Shown here: piece after piece, positions 1 through 12,400 of the stretch
How positions within the stretch are numbered: position 1 is the first letter of the stretch
Layout of the letters: every line of letters begins with the position of its first letter
Origin: Limnomonas spitsbergensis
Taxonomy: Eukaryota; Chlorophyta; Chlorophyceae; Chlamydomonadales
Assembly (NCBI GenBank): GCA_037349105.1
Contig: JAYJMM010000038.1
Span: 1,984,001 to 2,048,000, forward strand
Direction of reading: 5' to 3'
DNA: 64,000 nucleotides
Position numbers and translations under genes: made by a program
The notes under the pieces: generated by a model
Seen by the model: only the letters and a program-made list of their open reading frames with translations
What the model was told of the DNA's origin: nothing
Databases searched by the model: none

Positions 1-405
1 GACGCAGCAGATTTGACCGTTGCGCTTGGATAGAAAGAGCGCTGAGGGGTGCGTAGGTGACACACGACGTGCGGGCGGCAAGGCCCCAGGAGGTTTGGTG
101 GGGATTCCACGATGCCCTGATGCAAGTTTTATCGTTCCTGCGCCCAAGACTGCCTATGGAGACCACCGGACCACCCCCACAGGGCCAACCTCCCCCTACC
201 CTTGGCTCCAAGCAGCTTAGCGGCCCCCCACAAAAAACAGTTGTAGTGCTCAATGCAGCTGCAACTGAACGGACCCTGCAGAACTTAAAAGCAAGTCCTC
301 TCTGCAGTATGATAAAATACCTGATAAAAGAGAGGTACCTACCCAACTTTTGTAGAGCGGGCCACATGGAAAGGGGCAAGTTTCAGGCACCTTCGGTGTA
401 CCCAC
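1..405 (-). other. Start of kinase intron 14; remaining kinase exons not in the window
   Basis: After the GTGGGT donor of exon 14 no stretch encoding kinase subdomains X-XI could be found on the minus strand. The 3' end of the gene is therefore presumed to lie beyond base 1. No other gene was recognised here. Confidence 0.5.
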
Positions 406-3400
406 CTGTGACTGCGACATGCCCCCGTATGGACGCTTCCCGGTGTACAGCTCCCACAGGAGGACGCCAAACGAGTACACCTACGATCCACGGTCACAGG
501 AGGCAGCGGATCGCGCGCAAGACACCTCAGCAGTGGACATAGGCAGGCCTTTTCTCATTATAGGGGGCCAGGATTTCAGCTCAGACCATGGCGATGCAAC
601 AAACGATTTGATGAGCTTCTTCTTTGGTTCATGTACTACAATTTAGGCTCACTTTCTACAATCTAGGTAGGAAGATGCAATGAAAAGGTCTCCCTGAATG
701 CATTTAGATGAGATCACTGGCGTCCAGATTTAATGCTTGTGGATCAACAGCATTTTTTGTTTTCAGGGTCCATCAGGTACAAGTCAGTTAAGTCTCAGCT
801 TGCCGCCAAGGAAGTCTGGTGCAGCCAGCCCTGTTTTATCGACAGCCGGCCGTGATAGATCAAGGTTTGGTCACCAGCGGCCCCGAGGTGGATTCCCGGC
901 AGCCTGTAAAATATGGTCTTAAGCGCAGCGTCAAGATCAGCAGGACTCCCCACCTCCCCTGGATCAGCAGGACCTCATGCCCCGGATCAGGGGGAGTCTG
1001 TTCCCCGGATAAGCAGGACTTTGTTTCCTAGATCAACAGCATTCTGTTCCCCAGATCAGCAGAACCATGTTATTTAGATCAGCAAAACTCACGTCAGCTG
1101 CCTTGGACAGGATGCCGTTCATCAGCAGCTCCGGAGCCTGAACGCGAAAGGGCACCACGACATTTGAATTTGAATTAAAAACAATTTACCACTTACAGCC
1201 CTCTACGAGGAAGCTAGCAAAAACAAATTGTACTATTTCTTGCTTTGGTGCCCTGCTTCGGTGTGAGCAGCCCAGAAACAGAGGAACTGAACCTTGTCAA
1301 TCTGTAATCCACGAAAGTGAATCCTGACCCCCCTATCAGGACTCACTGTGTGGGAGATGGCTGAACCCCCTATCAGGACTCACTGTGTGGGAGGTGGCTG
1401 ACCCCCCTATCAGGACTCACTGTGTGGGAGATGGCTGAACCCCCTATCAGGACTCACTGTGTGGGAGGTGGCTGACCCCCCTATCGATCTCACTGTGTGG
1501 GAGGTGGCTGACCCCCCTATCAGGACTCACTGTGTGGGAGATGGCTGAACCCCCTATCAGGACTCACTGTGTGGGAGATGGCTGACCCCCCTATCAGGAC
1601 TCACTGTGTGGGAGATGGCCGAACCCCCTATCAGGACTCACTGTGTGGGAGGTGGCTGACCCCCCTATCAGGACTCACTGTGTGGGAGATGGCTGAACCC
1701 CCTATCAGGACTCACTGTGTGGGAGGTGGCTGACCCCCCTATCAGGACTCACTGTGTGGGAGATGGCCGAACCCCCTATCAGGACTCACTGTGTGGGAGA
1801 TGGCTGAACCCCCTATCAGGACTCACTGTGTGGGAGATGGCTGAACCCCCTATCAGGACTCACTGTGTGGGAGATGGCCGAACCCCCTATCAGGACTCAC
1901 TGTGTGGTAGATGGCTGAACCCCCTATCAGGACTCACTGTGTGGGAGGTGGCTGACCCCCCTATCAGGACTTACTGTGTGGGAGATGGCTGACCCCCTAT
2001 CAGGACTCACTGTGTGGGAGGTGGCTGACCCCCCTATCGATCTCACTGTGTGGGAGGTGGCTGACCCCCCTATCAGGACTCACTGTGTGGGAGATGGCAC
2101 CGTGGGTCTTTGTCTTGATGTCTTGGGTTTGAATCACCCTCGTAAACCCGAAATCAGCCACCTGGAACGATTGTGCAGACGAGGTGGCAGGGATTTGAAG
2201 GGAGGGCACATTTGCAGATGCCAAGGTAGATGACCACAAATCGCAGAGCTGCATGCGCCCTGGCTTCAAGAATTAAAAGGAACGTAAAACCGTATGACAT
2301 GTGAAACAACATGCAGTACGTCTTATAATAAACCACGGCATGCTTCTGTGCCACCATGCGGCCTCAGCAAACCCCATTCTGATCAGGTTGAACGCAGGTA
2401 CGATGCTCCCCCTCACAATGACACAATGGATTTTCAACCAGCGACTGCAAGAGCCTGGCATGGCACACCACCACTCAGTATGGACACAGCTTTGCAAACA
2501 AAGGGCACGGCGTCCCCCTGAGACGGATGCCAGCCAGACATGACACACCAGTGCATCACCGCTTTGCACACGCAGCCATCCAATCAGTCCCCAGAGCCAG
2601 TGATTATCAAGTCATGGCTCCGCAACAGTCTAGCTTCACTTTATCTGCCTCAAGGCCTTCGGTCAGAGGCCTCATGCAAGGCCTGCTGTGGTATAGGCTT
2701 TGCATTGCCACCGAGGCATCTGGCGCCAGATGCCTCGGTGGCATTGCAAAGCCTATACCACAACAAGGCCAGCCATGTTGCGTGGGGCAGTCACAGCCTT
2801 AGATCACCTGCCGAAAGTCGGTCAAGGTTTGGCCCCAATCTGGCTTTTGGCGGCAGTAGGGCGGCCTGCTACTGGTGGCCAGAGAAGAAACACTGCCTTA
2901 GGCCAAATCTAAACAAAAAACATCCCAAAAGCAAATGCCCATCTTCCCATTCCCCACCCAATGCACACCTTGCAGCGCCCTAGGACTCCTCCCCTTCCCA
3001 CACCAGACCCATACAGTTCACACTTCATTCCCTGCCAGGCCCCGGCTCTGCAACAATGGTAGAGATGGCAGCAGCAGATTGCCACACGCGCATCCGCACC
3101 TCGCTGTGAGAGCCATCCCTCGTACCAGGCGTCAAGAAAGGTCCCCGACCATCCCCTGCCAGCTGATACAACCAGGCCCTTCCCATACAAAGTCCCACCC
3201 CGTACAGTCTGAGGATTCACAACACCATCAGCGTTACATCTTGTTCAGGGCTGGGTGATCCACCCCAGACTGTACCCCCCAACCCCTTAACCCTTAACCC
3301 CAGACTGTACCACACCAGACAGATAAATCAAGCCCGGAGTGGCGGGTGATCCACCCCAGACTGGAAAGGTTTAAGCCCGGACTGCCGAAATGGCGGCCGC

Positions 3401-6400
3401 TCGCACCTTAGCCACAAAGCCGCGCTTGTCTATATCCGAGGAGGTGAGTATGATGTTGGATCCCGTGAGGTCTCCATGCAATATGTCCTCAGAGTGTAGG
3501 TAGCTCATGGCGCTCGCTACGTCCCTAGCCGTGTTGAGCAGGACCGAGTAGTCCAGCTCGTACGTGGAGTTGCGCTTGCGGAACCAGCCGCAGTCCACAG
3601 CGTCGGACATGGTGCCCTTGTTGCAAAACTCCTGAGGTGTCCATGGGGAGCAGCGAGGCGCAACGCGAGGTGTTAGCTTAGGGTGCGGCATGGTGCGGGA
3701 CAGCAAAAAAACGCCTTGGCTGCATCTCTACACATTTGTTTCTGTCGTCCTGCAACTTTGGGCCCATGGCGATGGCCAAGCTGCCAACGGCACGTCGCTG
3801 TGTTTGCAGCGTACCTTGTACACAAGTGCTGCTTACCTCTTCACAAATGACAGCATGTATCGGAAAGAGCTACGTCTCGAGCCCTGAAGGTTTGAAACCT
3901 TAGCAATACTGCTTATCACCTAGATGCTAATTCAAAGACGGATGTATGCCACAATGAACACACCCGCTGCTAGTTCCAACGTCTTCAGTTACCGACGAAC
4001 CGAAAGACCTGCTGCTGCTACCAGTCTAGGCGGAACGGCAGCGCTAGGGAGGCGCAGCAAGCTCCCCAGCATGCTTGTGAGCGGAGCGAGTGGTCCATCA
4101 GGACGTACTCCAGGGTCTAGGGTTTAGGGTCTACACATCAGGAAGTACTCCAGGGTCTAGGGTTCAGGGTTCAGGGTCTACACATCAGGAGACAGCTGCA
4201 AGGCTCTCGATCCCGGACAACGATCATGCAGAATAACATGTTGTAAATGGAAAGTAAGCTTCGGTATTGGGGGGCGGTCAGCTATTTTGGTGTCCAACAA
4301 GTGTCCCCCAGTCCCACACGGCCCCAGCATCAACGGGAGTTCAGGGTTTAGGGTCTAGGGTCTAGGCATGAGGGTCTAGGGCTCAGGTTTTAGGGTCTAG
4401 GCTGCAGGGTCTAGGGTTTCTCTCACCATGATGATCCAGGTCTCCAGCAGCCCCCTCCCGTCAGCCGACTCGTGTGCCATGGGGACAGGGCGGGTGCAGT
4501 GCTTATACGTCTTGACCTACAGACAAAAACAGCAATAACAGCAAGCGGCATCAGTACCGTAGAACTGGTTTGACTCAGCTACAAATTAATTATTTTGGAG
4601 CTGCGCGGGGTGTATGCGCGATATAGCAAAAAGTGTGCGCGGCCGGTCAGTCACGGACCAAAACAACTATTTGGGGGGGGGGGCGCGTAGTTTTTCCGGC
4701 ACAAAAAAAAACGCGCTAGCGCGCGTCTGTTTGACTCGACAACCATTCAGTGATCCTTGGCAAGTCTGATCAAGTAGGACTGCAGAACACTACTGGTAGC
4801 TTGCATGGCTATTTCATGGCAGGGGGCCTAAAAAAACGGGCTAGCCAACGCTCATACGCGGCGTCCCTCTCCTCCCTCTCTTCCCTCTTTTCCATCTCCT
4901 CCTCTGTCTCCTCCTCCTCCTCCTCCTCCTGGTTAGCATCTTGGCACCTCGAGCATATGTGCGACATGTCGTAGATGATGGGACATGGCGGGGGCACCGC
5001 TCAGCGTCAAGTAGCACACCGGGCAGATTTTGGGCTTTGCGATCATGGAGTGAGGTAGCTTACGGGTAGGCTTGACAGCGACATTGCATGGTGAAGGTGA
5101 CGCCATTTTTAGTCGGCGGCTGAGAGAATTTTGCCGTGATAAATCCCATTAAGTCCAACAGCAACAGTCCTGCTTACCGTATTCACAGTTGCAGTGGTCA
5201 CTGTGACTAATCTGAACAGTTGCTTCATCTCATTGTCACTAGCAGCAATGCAAAACAGGCCTCTAAAACAGCCTGCCATAGCAACACTTTTCCGCAAAAC
5301 TAGTGAGCAGAGCCCGGAGGAGCGAATCAGACGTGAGGCCAGGGATGTTGCGGATGCTGCTCGGTATGCGGGGGGCCAGCGTGCGAGGGAAGCAGAGGGG
5401 CTAGCAGCGAAGAGGCCGGTTGGACGTAGAGGATCAGGAGCAGGATCAGGATGAGCAGTTACAGGATGAGTCAGAGCAGGATCAGGAGGAAGAGCAGTAT
5501 CAGGAGGTAGAGGAGGTAGACTATGTAGAGGAGGTAGAGGAGGAGGAGGAGGAGGGGGAGGAGGAGGGGGATGAATACCAGGATTTCTGCTGATAGCATA
5601 CTGTGCTTCCCTGTAAGAAACGCGTTTCTCTATATAGTTGACTGAACGTAGTGGCTATAAGCGCTGCGCGGAGTTGAGTAAACGACAGTCACTAAAAGTG
5701 CTGCGCGGTGTTTAATTAATTGTTTCGGACCGGCTGCGCGATATAGCAAACAACTATTAAAAAAAACAGCTGCGCGTGCGCGGAGTATGGTACTTTTTTG
5801 CTGCGCGACGAATTTGATGTAATTATTTCGAATCGGGGTGCGCGGACCCTAAAAAGTTTTCGGTACATGAAAAAATACGACCACAACTGCAAGCGGGAAG
5901 CGATACCACACCTACACTTACCGCAGCGTGTCACCCCGTGCCCCTAGTCCCTCTTCATGGCTCCACTGCCTACAGCACTCACGAACCCAGCCCCAGTAAA
6001 CCAGGGGCAACAGTGAGCAAACAAGCGTCCAGGCAGCCCGCCCAGCAGCAGCCCCCAAGCGGCCCTGCCCTGGGAAATGGGCAACTCCCACTCAACCACT
6101 CTTTACTCAGGAACCTCCTGGACCGGGGGAGACCCGGGAGAGAAACCCCTTCATCTCAAAACGTCTGGGTGCAGGACCAGGCCCACATTGGTCGAATCCC
6201 TGGAAAACACCCGCTGTCTCTCACAACTTTCGCGGGCTAGACCAGGCCCACAGCGGGCAGAGCCATGAAAAAAAACACGCTGCCTCCCACAATTGATGTG
6301 TACTGCCTCTCACAATGTTTGGGTGTGAGACCTGGGAAGACAGCAGCGCCTCCAAGATCTCGCCGCCGTCGTCCTTCTGTTCGTGCTCCAGGATCTTGAC

Positions 6401-9400
6401 AGCCGTCGTCAAGCCGCTCCACTGCCCTACGAGTGCGATGGCATGCACCCCGCTGAAGATGGGTTTGCAATACCTATGGGAGGCTCTTTTCGTACGCCTG
6501 ATCCCCTTGATTCTCCTAGAACTCGTTATGCATGAATGAAAATATGTAAATGAAACTGATCAGCAGAACTTCACGGCCTAGCACTGACTGTCCGCGACCC
6601 TGCCGCACACAGCCCTCAGTGCTGAAGTGCGTGCCACACACCCTTGGGGGGCCGCCAGGCGGCCATGACTGAGCCAATGGGAACCGATAACCTTGCCTGG
6701 CCTACGGCCAATGGCCTTGGCAGCAGGGCATGCTGCACCAGGCCCCCACAGCCGTGGGCCATATGCAGTTTAATTGTATGTGAAGCGCATAAGATGAACA
6801 ATATTGAGCAAAGAAGCTCAGGAGCTGGACCCCCTCCTCCTCTCACCTCTGAGAGCAACGCAGGTGTCACGCAAGTTGTGGTTGAGGTGAGGTGTGTGAT
6901 GAGGCGTACCCATCGAATGCGGTCAGTACCGAAAAGAGAAAAACATGTGAGGCGGGGGGGGTAAAGAGGCAGACACGGGTTAGTGCCACACATGTAGGAA
7001 ATGCATTAGCCTGGGGTGTAGAAGTAATTTGAGCGAAGGATTAACTCCACCTGTTTGAACTAAATAATGGTACCATCAAATCATGCCACGGTACAATCAA
7101 TGATGGAGGTAAAAAGGGGTTCATAATCAGTGCTGTGCCCATTACGGTCCTTACGGTGGCTGAATTACGAAGCTGAGTTTCAGTCACCGTAATTTCAAGC
7201 CAAATTCAGCTACTTTTACCAGTAAGGGACCGTAATTACCAGCACAGTGCAATGACACAGCACAGTTCATGATACTCAGGGGTCAGAGCCCTCAGAGGAG
7301 GGTTGGCAGGCATAAACTTTCCAGTGTGGCTCTACCTGTCGGGTGCCTGTTGCTTGTTATGAGTGTGCCAAGGATCTGTTTCGTTTGCACATCAGGATTG
7401 GGTGGAGCTGGACCCAACTCTGTTAAAGCTAATATAAGTGGTGTTTGCATCTGGGCCTGCCGGGAGCCGAGATTTCGAAAATTGGGACAGGCCCGGATGC
7501 AAATATAACAGATATTAGCTAACAGGCGCGCTCCCTGCCCATCCCACCCATTTCACCTGTACACCCGGCCGAACGAGCCGTAGCCCAGCATCGGGCCGAG
7601 GGTGACGTCCGAGAACGCTACGCGATTGTCCTTCACGACGGTGAACGTGCTGGCCTCCCCCGATTCGGTCACCGAGGGCGAGCCCAGCGCCTCGCGCAGC
7701 GTCGCGTAGTAGTAGCACGGCCCGCCGTCCTTGTGCCCGGCTTGGTTGATCGTGGCTGGAACCGCAATCTTGGGCATCAGGTTGTCAATGGTGCTGGTGT
7801 CAGCTGAGCGGAATTGGAGCTTGAGCAGGCTGGCACCGTCAGCCTGCTTGCTCCGCACCGTGAGATTGAAGTTCTGCTTCGAGGCTATCGCAGCTGAGCA
7901 CGCTTCGAGGGTCTTGTTCTGGTCTAGAGACGGCACCTGTGTGCATGTGTGTGTGTGGGGGGGGTCTAATTACACCGAAATTTTATAACCAGAAATTGTA
8001 ACTTGATCAGGCTGGAGTTATAACCATAAACCCTCACCTGGTCAGACCATAGCATTAACCCTTGCCCCTAGCCTCAGCAGACCAGAGTCCAGAGTCTACA
8101 CCCCTCAACCCTTTGCATGCATGCATGCATGCAAGTTGCAGTAGCTTGCTGAAGAGAAAGAACAACACTGCAATTCTCCAGACAGGATGAGGTGATTCGG
8201 AAACAAGTCAGATTGTTCACAATCCATCCGCACCGTTTCCTTTTCCAGGTCTGGCGGTCAGACCCGTGCCTCACAGAGGGTGCCCTTCCCCACCGCATAG
8301 CGATCTTAAATCCAAGGCAGACCAGCTCCGTCTTTTATCCCGGCGGATATCATGGCCTACCCCTTACTCGCCACACACTTGCCCCAGACCTACCCAGTCC
8401 TTACCAGAAACATGTCCCAGAAGTTCATGGGCGTGTCGCTGGTCTTGCTCATGCCAGTCTGCGCACCCCATGCGTCGTTCGTGAACACCACCGTCCAGAC
8501 TGCCTGGGAGATATCCACCATCATGACAGCCTCACTACAGGGGAAGAGGAGGGTTTGGTGTTCAGGGTTCAGGGTTTAGGGAGTAGACTGCCTGGGAGAT
8601 ATCCACCATCATGACAGCCTCACTGCAGGGGAAGAGGAGGGTTTGGTGTTCGGGGTTCAGGGTTTAGGGAGTAGACTGCCTGGGAGATATCCACCATCAT
8701 GACAGCCTCACTGCAGGGGAGGAGGAGGGTTTGGTGTTCGGGGTTCAGGGTTTAGGGAGTAGACTGCCTGGGAGATATCCACCATCATGACAGCCTCACT
8801 GCAGGGGAAGAGGAGGGTTTGGTGTTCAGGGTTCAGGGTTTAGGGAGTAGACTGCCTGGGAGATATCCACCATCATGACAGCCTCACTGCAGGGGAAGAG
8901 GAGGGTTTGGTGTTGTGTTCAGGGTTCAGGGAGCAGGCTACCTGGGAGATGTCCACCATCATGACGCTCCAGTGATGCTGACCCTGTCGCACTGGTCCTA
9001 CCCCCCCCCCTCCCCCTCCTGGGTGCTCCCCTGTTGCACCCCTTGTTCCTCTATCCATCTTTATTTACCCCTGTTGTGCTGACCCTGATATGCTGACCCC
9101 TGTTATGCTGCCTCTTGTACGCTACCCCCACCCCCTTGTTGTACCCCTGCTGCGCTGAGCGAAACGCTGCCCATGTTTTACACTCCTGATACCCCCTCCA
9201 CCTCCCCATGTGAAAAACTCGCCTCGTCATACCCACATCCCTCAAAAGGTATGCCTTATGAGTTATGACCTTAGCCCCACTCAGCTTCTCCTCCTCCTAA
9301 TACCCCTCCACCCCACCCCTGTGCCGAGCTCACCTTGTCATACCCACATCCCTCAAAAAGTAAGCCTTATGACCTCATCCCCACTCAGCTTCTCCTCCGG

Positions 9401-12400
9401 ATACCCCCCCCCTCCCCCTGTGCCAGGCTCACCTTGTCAAGCCCAAATCTCTTAACATGTCTGCCTTATGACCTCATCCCCAGGCAGCTTCTCCTCCGGA
9501 TACCCCCCCCCTCCCTCCCTGTGCCAAATCACCTCGTCATGCCATCCCTCAATATACCTCCCTTAATATGAATGCAGCCTTATTACCAAATCCCCACGCA
9601 TCTGCCCCTGCACCAGATACCCCCTGCTGTGCCCAGCCCACCTTGTCATGCCCATCGCCCTCAAAATGTTTGCCTTATGACCTCAGCCCCACTCAGCTAC
9701 CCCCCCCTCCAGCCACACCCCTGTTGTGCCCAGCCCACCTCATCATGCCCATCGCCCTTGAAATGTTTGCCTCCTGACCTCAGCCCCACTCAGCCCCTCC
9801 CCCCTCCAGCCACCCCCCTGTTGAGCTCAGCCCACCTCATCACGCCCACCGCCCTTGAAATGTTTGCCTTATGACCTTAGCCCCACTCAGCCCCTCCCCC
9901 CTCCAGCCACCCCCCTGTTGTGCTCAGCCCACCTCATCACGCCCACCGCCCTTGAAATGTTTGCCTTATGACCTTAGCCCCCGTCAGCTCCTCCCCCCTA
10001 TTTCACCCTTCCAGCCACCCCCCTGTTGTGCTCAGCCCACCTCGTCATGCCCACCGCCCTCACAATGTTTGCCTTATGACCTTAGCCCCCGTCAGCTCCT
10101 CCCCCCTCCAGCCACCCCCCTGTTGTGCCCAGCCCACCTCATCATGCCCACCGCCCTCAACACATGCGCCTTGTCCTTGCTCAGCTGCTCGCCCTCCTCA
10201 TGCATCGCCTCCATCTTGATGTCCCGCTCGATCTGTCGCACGACCATCTCTCCAAAGTTGGACAACATCATGCAGGACTGAGCGCTAAACGTGACTGGCT
10301 TGCGGTCAATCACACACCTAGGCAAGCGCAGGGGGGGGGGGCGATAGGTCAGCGTAACTTGTAGGGTGATTCAGCTACAATTCAGCTACGGAGGGGGCTG
10401 ATCAGCAAGATATACTGCTTGGGTCGCCGCTTGTAGGCTGGTCAAGGTTTGGTCCCCACCGGCCCAGTGGTGGCAGCCTGACCATTGCTCCCCTTACCCT
10501 GGTCTGGTGCGCAGTTCCCTTACCCTGGTCTGGTGCCACTTCCCTTACCCTGGTCTGGTGCCACTTCCCTTACCCTGGTCTAGTGCCACTTCCCTTACCC
10601 TGGTCTGGTGCCACTTCCCTTACCCTGGTCTGGTGCCACTTCCCTTACCCTGGTCTGGTGCCACTTCCCTTACCCTGGTCTGGTGCGCATTTCCCTTACC
10701 CTGGTCTGGTGCCACTTCCCTTACCCTGGTCTGGTGCGCAGTTCCCTTACCCTGGTCTAGTGCGCATTTCCCTTACCCTGGTCTGGTGCGCAGTTCCCTT
10801 ACCCTGGTCTGGTGCGCAGTTCCCTTACCCTGGTCTGGTGCCACTTCCCTTACCCTGGTCTGGAGCGCATTTCCCTTACCCTGGTCTAGTGCGCAGTTCC
10901 CTTACCCTGGTCTGGTGCGCAGTTCCCTTACCCTGGTCTGGTGCGCATTTCCCTTACCCTGGTCTGGTGCGCAGTTCCCTTACCCTGGTCTGGTGCGCAT
11001 TTCCCTTACCCTGGTCTGGTGCGCAGTTCCCTTACCCTGGTCTAGTGCGCAGTTCCCTTACCCTGGTCTGGTGCGCATTTCCCTTACCCTGGTCTGGTGC
11101 CACTTCCCTTACCCTGGTCTGGTGCGCAGTTCCCTTACCCTGGTCTGGTGCGCAGTTCCCTTACCCCGGTCTGGTGCGCAGTTCCCTTACCCTGGTCTGG
11201 TGCGCAGTTCCCTTACCCTGGTCTGGTGCCACTTCCCTTACCCTGGTCTGGAGCGCATTTCCCTTACCCTGGTCTGGTGCGCAGTTCCCTTACCCTGGTC
11301 TGGTGCCACTTCCCTTACCCTGGTCTGGTGCGCAGTTCCCTTACCCTGGTCTAGTGCGCATTTCCCTTACCCTGGTCTGGTGCGCAGTTCCCTTACCCTG
11401 GTCTGGTGCGCATTTCCCTTACCCTGGTCTGGTGCGCAGTTCCCTTACCCTGGTCTGGTGCGCATTTCCCTTACCCTGGTCTGGTGCGCAGTTCCCTTAC
11501 CCTGGTCTGGTGCGCAGTTCCCTTACCCTGGTCTGGTGCGCATTTCCCTTACCCTGGTCTGGTGCCACTTCCCTTACCCTGGTCTGGTGCCACTTCCCTT
11601 ACCCTGGTCTGGTGCGCAGTTCCCTTACCCTGGTCTGGTGCGCATTTCCCTTACCCTGGTCTGGTGCGCAGTTCCCTTACCCTGGTCTGGTGCGCATTTC
11701 CCTTACCCTGGTCTGGTGCGCAGTTCCCTTACCCTGGTCTAGTGCGCAGTTCCCTTACCCTGGTCTGGTGCGCATTTCCCTTACCCTGGTCTGGTGCCAC
11801 TTCCCTTACCCTGGTCTGGTGCGCAGTTCCCTTACCCTGGTCTGGTGCGCAGTTCCCTTACCCTGGTCTGGTGCGCAGTTCCCTTACCCTGGTCTGGTGC
11901 GCAGTTCCCTTACCCTGGTCTGGTGCCACTTCCCTTACCCTGGTCTGGAGCGCATTTCCCTTACCCTGGTCTGGTGCGCAGTTCCCTTACCCTGGTCTGG
12001 TGCCACTTCCCTTACCCTGGTCTGGTGCGCAGTTCCCTTACCCTGGTCTAGTGCGCATTTCCCTTACCCTGGTCTGGTGCGCAGTTCCCTTACCCTGCTC
12101 TGGTGCGCATTTCCCTTACCCTGGTCTGGTGCCACTTCCCTTACCCTGGTCTGGTGCGCATTTCCCTTACCCTGGTCTGGTGCTCAGTTCCCTTACCCTG
12201 GTCTGGTGCGCAGATCCCTTATCCTGGTCTGGTGCAACTTCCCTTACCCTGGTCTGGTGCGCATTTCCCTTACCCTGGTCTGGTGCGCAGTTCCCTTACC
12301 CTGGTCTGGTGCCACTTCCCTTACCCTGGTCTGGTGCGCAGTTCCCTTACCATGGTCTAGTGCGCAGTTCCCTTACCCTGGTCTGGTGCGCAGTTCCCTT

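Larger units (their letters stand above)
4590..5850. mobile_element. Putative nested mobile element in kinase intron 9
   Basis: Two AT-rich blocks with GCGCG clusters (about 4590-4720 and 5640-5850) flank about 900 bp holding two divergent small ORFs. The blocks share GCGCGATATAGCAAA and AACAACTATT in the same orientation. Composition differs sharply from the surrounding intron. Transposase motifs were not recognised, so the class is open. Confidence 0.45.
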
